In this document: one piece after another, positions 61,301 to 64,000 of the stretch
Layout: every line of letters begins with the position of its first letter
How positions within the stretch are numbered: the stretch's first letter is position 1
Assembly (NCBI GenBank): GCA_008694505.1
Contig: VZDJ01000623.1
Coordinates: forward strand, 4,832,442-4,896,441
Reading direction: 5' to 3'
Length of the DNA stretch: 64,000 nucleotides
Source of the DNA: Cyanoderma ruficeps
Lineage: Eukaryota; Chordata; Aves; Passeriformes; Timaliidae
The notes under the pieces: generated by a model
Seen by the model: only the letters and a program-made list of their open reading frames with translations
What the model was told of the DNA's origin: nothing
Databases searched by the model: none
Translations under genes and position numbers: made by a program

Positions 61301-63080
61301 CTTGGCTCTTCCTTGCACACTTTGGGACTGAGCCTTTAGGATTAAATAGATATGATGAATAAAAATTACTCCTAATTTCTTGCCTTCAGCATTGAGTTAT
61401 CACATTGAATGCATATTCATCTTGTTTCCTACCTTGGTTCTTCAAAACCTAGAGCATCAAAAGATACAAACTAAGACCAGTCAAACAATCCCCTTCCCCT
61501 CCCGTCCTGTTTCACTCTCCAAACCTTACACCTTCATGCATTCTTACTCTCACTCCTCGCAATCTTTCTGCCCTAATCACTGAGATTCAGATTTTGAAAA
61601 AAACTCCATTTGTTGTTATGTCCAATGTTCCTGATGTTTAAGAGCCCCAAGGTAATTTTTTTCAAATAAGAGAGAGTCCTTTTCACAAAGGTTGAAAGAT
61701 TGTTTAGTCCAAAAGACAGCAATAATGAAACAGTAGGACATGGGAAGGCATTAGTGGCAGTAAACAGAAGGTGGTTTTGGACCTTTCCCTTTCCCTTTTG
61801 CCTTGCCTTTCCATCCTGTACTATGGGATGTAAGGACCAGTTTAGCTATGAAATCAATGAGAGGAACATATAATGCATAAAGCAAGTTGGCGTTCAAAAG
61901 TCATTTCATCAACTCCTGCAGCTGCTTTGCTGAGTTTAACTTCCATTTAGATTGTGACTGCCACTTCCAGTTTTGTCAGCTGGGAACAAATTGTTCCACA
62001 CTTTGATGTTGGAACTTCAGGTACTGCAGAGCATCCTGCATGATCCAGGGCACATAGCATAAGAGAAGACACCCCTGTTGGACCCCATTTTACTCCTGCC
62101 TCTCTCCCATTACTATTGATTCAATTAATTTTCTAACGGCACTGTGCAGGCTCAGTCTCTGAGTGCTACTCCTCCCTGCATTTTATTTTATCTCTAAGCC
62201 TATGCTTTCATTTCATTTTTTAAGGACTTAATAAAAGGCAGAGGCTTACTTTCCACTGAAGAGAAGCTGGAGGAGGGAAATGTGTCAGGAAATATCTATG
62301 TGGCATCAGTCCTTTCCATGTTATAAATAGCACACATCCTTAGTGAAATAAAGCATTTACGCCCTCAGAAAGAAATCTGATCACTTGTGGATTAAAAAGG
62401 AGACATCTCCTAAACTTGCCAGAAAGTGGCTGATGTAAAAAGAAAAGTTTTGGGGTGGAGATAGAAGTTCATTCCTAGGTTAGATTCCAAATGCAATGTA
62501 AGATGCTGAAAAGTATTTTTTGCATTTATCTTTCATAGCTGGGACAGTGTTCTTGCTGCCTGTATAACTCTTTAATCTTGAAGACTGTAACTCCCTATTC
62601 CACACAGATCTTGTCATTAGTTGTTTTTAGCCCAGTGACTTGTGTGTTTAACATTGCATTTTTCTGGAACAATGAGACTCACAGTGATCTTGTTTAAACT
62701 GAGAAACAAGTCAGGGACAATTCCAGTAAAACTGGTGCCAGTATGACAGTAAAAGACATAAATGAAAAAACCTCCTAGGTTTTAATGTTGAAAATGCACA
62801 CACAGTAGTGTTATCAAATAAGAAACAAAATAGATGGGTGACACAAAAAAACCAGAGGATCTCATGCTAAAAAAGGGATTATAATTTAGATTTTCAGAGT
62901 AGTTTATGTGGATTTCATGTGAGATCATTTCTGCCAATGAAGTCAAATTGCAAAAGGCCAGTGAGACAGGAACTGGTTTTCTGTGCCCAGGGACATGATA
63001 ATTGCTGCTAAACTTCTTAGTCTTGTCTGATTTTCAAATCTTGTGTTATTTCCTCTGGTTTATTGCTGGTAAGAGAAAAT

Positions 63081-63120
63081 GTATATACATTATGTACATT
63101 ATGTACAAATGTATGTACAT
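63081..63120. repeat. TGTACAT-rich short repeat
   Basis: The block GTATATACATTATGTACATT, ATGTACAAATGTATGTACAT repeats the palindromic TGTACA core three times within 40 bases. It is a small degenerate tandem repeat with self-complementary units. Confidence 0.7.
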
Positions 63121-63224
63121 CAGAGAGCAGTTTTGGTATAGGTATCAAAATGAATCTCTTTTGTTTTAATTGGGCAATTTAGTGTTAGGTGAGTGGTCAA
63201 GACAAGTTCAGGTCCTTTTGCAAT

Positions 63225-63310
63225 GTCATTCTTGACTTCATGTGTGATCTTGGGCCTTTATGCTGTTGTGTGATAGTAGGTAAAGATGACACTGATGTTT
63301 TGTGCTTCAC
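63225..63310 (+). mobile_element. Possible MIR-type SINE relic
   Basis: TGTGTGATCTTGGGC at 63241-63255 differs by one base from the MIR core TGTGTGACCTTGGGC, and the following GTAGGTAAAGATGACACTGA can be aligned with the next part of MIR (a TGTAAAATGGGGATAATGA-like block). The intervening bases fit poorly. Old MIR relics are expected in birds, but the call rests on a short match. Confidence 0.35.
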
Positions 63311-64000
63311 CATCACATCTATCAGCACTCAGACAAAATGGACGTGCAGACCTTTCCCTCAGCGAATGGAGGAGCAACGCAATCCTCACTTCCTAAGAAG
63401 AGGAACGAGACCTCTCACATGTATTTAGCAAGTGGACTTAATATATAGGTAAGGATAATGCAAGAACAGGCTATATAAAACTTTAACACAGTGTTATCTA
63501 ATGCTTTCTATGGCATAAATTTGTGTAAATCCGAGTTAATTCTCCTATGGTCCCATTAAAGTCAAAGGAGAGATACACAACAGACAGAACTTGATTCCTC
63601 TGGCCTGATCTAGGCATTTGTCTTGGGATTGGATGAGCTGCTCTTTGGAGTCAGTCTTTTATCTGCACTGACTGTGAAGGGGATTTAGCATCTCTGGCTT
63701 GTACATTTCAGCATTTAATTTTTAGATACCTAAGGTATAACACATGAGTTTCTTCCATTATCTCTCCTTCTGGCATAAAACTGTTGGGTTTTATTGCTTC
63801 ATCATCATTCTTTGAATATTTGTCATTTTAACATTGTTATTATAACCTTTTCTTTCACTAACATATGGAATTCTCTAGTAATGACCTGAATCTACAGGGA
63901 GACAGGTTAGTAAATGCAATTCGCTGCAATATTTCAGTGGAATATTGTCATTATAAAATTCATGTTTAACAGCTTTTACTCAGTACTTTCACTGCTAATT

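Larger units (their letters stand above)
52315..64000. other. Downstream sequence, intron or 3' flank, no firm gene
   Basis: I could not place the next exon with confidence. Two acceptor-led units are compatible with phase 2 (54692-54827 and 56422-56453) and are described among the findings. Otherwise the stretch holds a promoter-like site (54524-54538), an exact 29-bp tandem duplication (58256-58313), a T14 run (58401-58414), a TGTACAT-rich tract (63081-63120) and a possible MIR relic (63225-63310). The GC-richer block at 52980-53170 has no recognisable identity. Confidence 0.5.

Noticed and set aside
1..64000. tRNA, rRNA, CRISPR, phage, plasmid or bacterial operon features
   Set aside because: None of their sequence signatures is present; the window is vertebrate nuclear DNA.

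Overview
The window is AT-rich vertebrate DNA, almost certainly from a bird and probably a passerine. The evidence is two degenerate fragments of the CR1 LINE (one still encoding the familiar CR1 reverse-transcriptase C-terminus), two solo LTR fragments that resemble common avian endogenous-retrovirus LTRs, very low CpG, short homopolymers and no long open reading frames. Two isolated ambiguous bases (21125, 41854) sit in homopolymer runs, which suggests a draft assembly. There is no operon, plasmid, phage or CRISPR structure.

Most of the 64 kb is intron or intergenic DNA. The main gene-like signal is a plus-strand spliced gene with three exons: 17751-17874, 30432-30482 and 52128-52314. Each has a good acceptor, a usable donor and exactly one open frame, and their phases chain correctly (0 to 1, 1 to 1, 1 to 2). 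Both joins create a GAA (Glu) codon. The joined peptide is about 120 residues. It starts with a helical, HEAT/ARM-like stretch and then becomes hydrophilic. I could not identify the gene, and both the start and the end lie outside what I can support. A strong acceptor at 4577 opens a further 30-codon frame that may be an upstream exon or the last exon of another gene. Weaker candidates are at 13151-13191, 54692-54827 and 56422-56453.

Layout: 1-4576, non-coding with a few short repeats. 4577-4671, candidate exon. 4672-17750, non-coding, holding a minus-strand open stretch (7689-8150), a CR1 relic (9941-10160) and two canonical G-quadruplex motifs on opposite strands (15503-15534 and 16197-16216). 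17500-17874, a conserved-looking block containing a perfect SOX-like palindrome followed by the first firm exon. 17875-30431, an intron with a second copy of the same 13-bp palindromic core inside an enhancer-like block (27470-27625). 30483-52127, a 21.6-kb intron with a minus-strand CR1 (31141-31418) and two LTR fragments (48394-48740 and 50441-50610). 52315-64000, intron or downstream sequence with an exact 29-bp tandem duplication (58256-58313), a TATA/GC-box promoter-like site (54524-54538) and a MIR-like SINE relic near 63225.

I see no clearly undescribed biological system. The best leads are the unidentified spliced gene, the paired SOX-like palindromes around its exons, and the clustered quadruplex motifs. 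All splice and regulatory calls are read by eye and have not been confirmed by any search.
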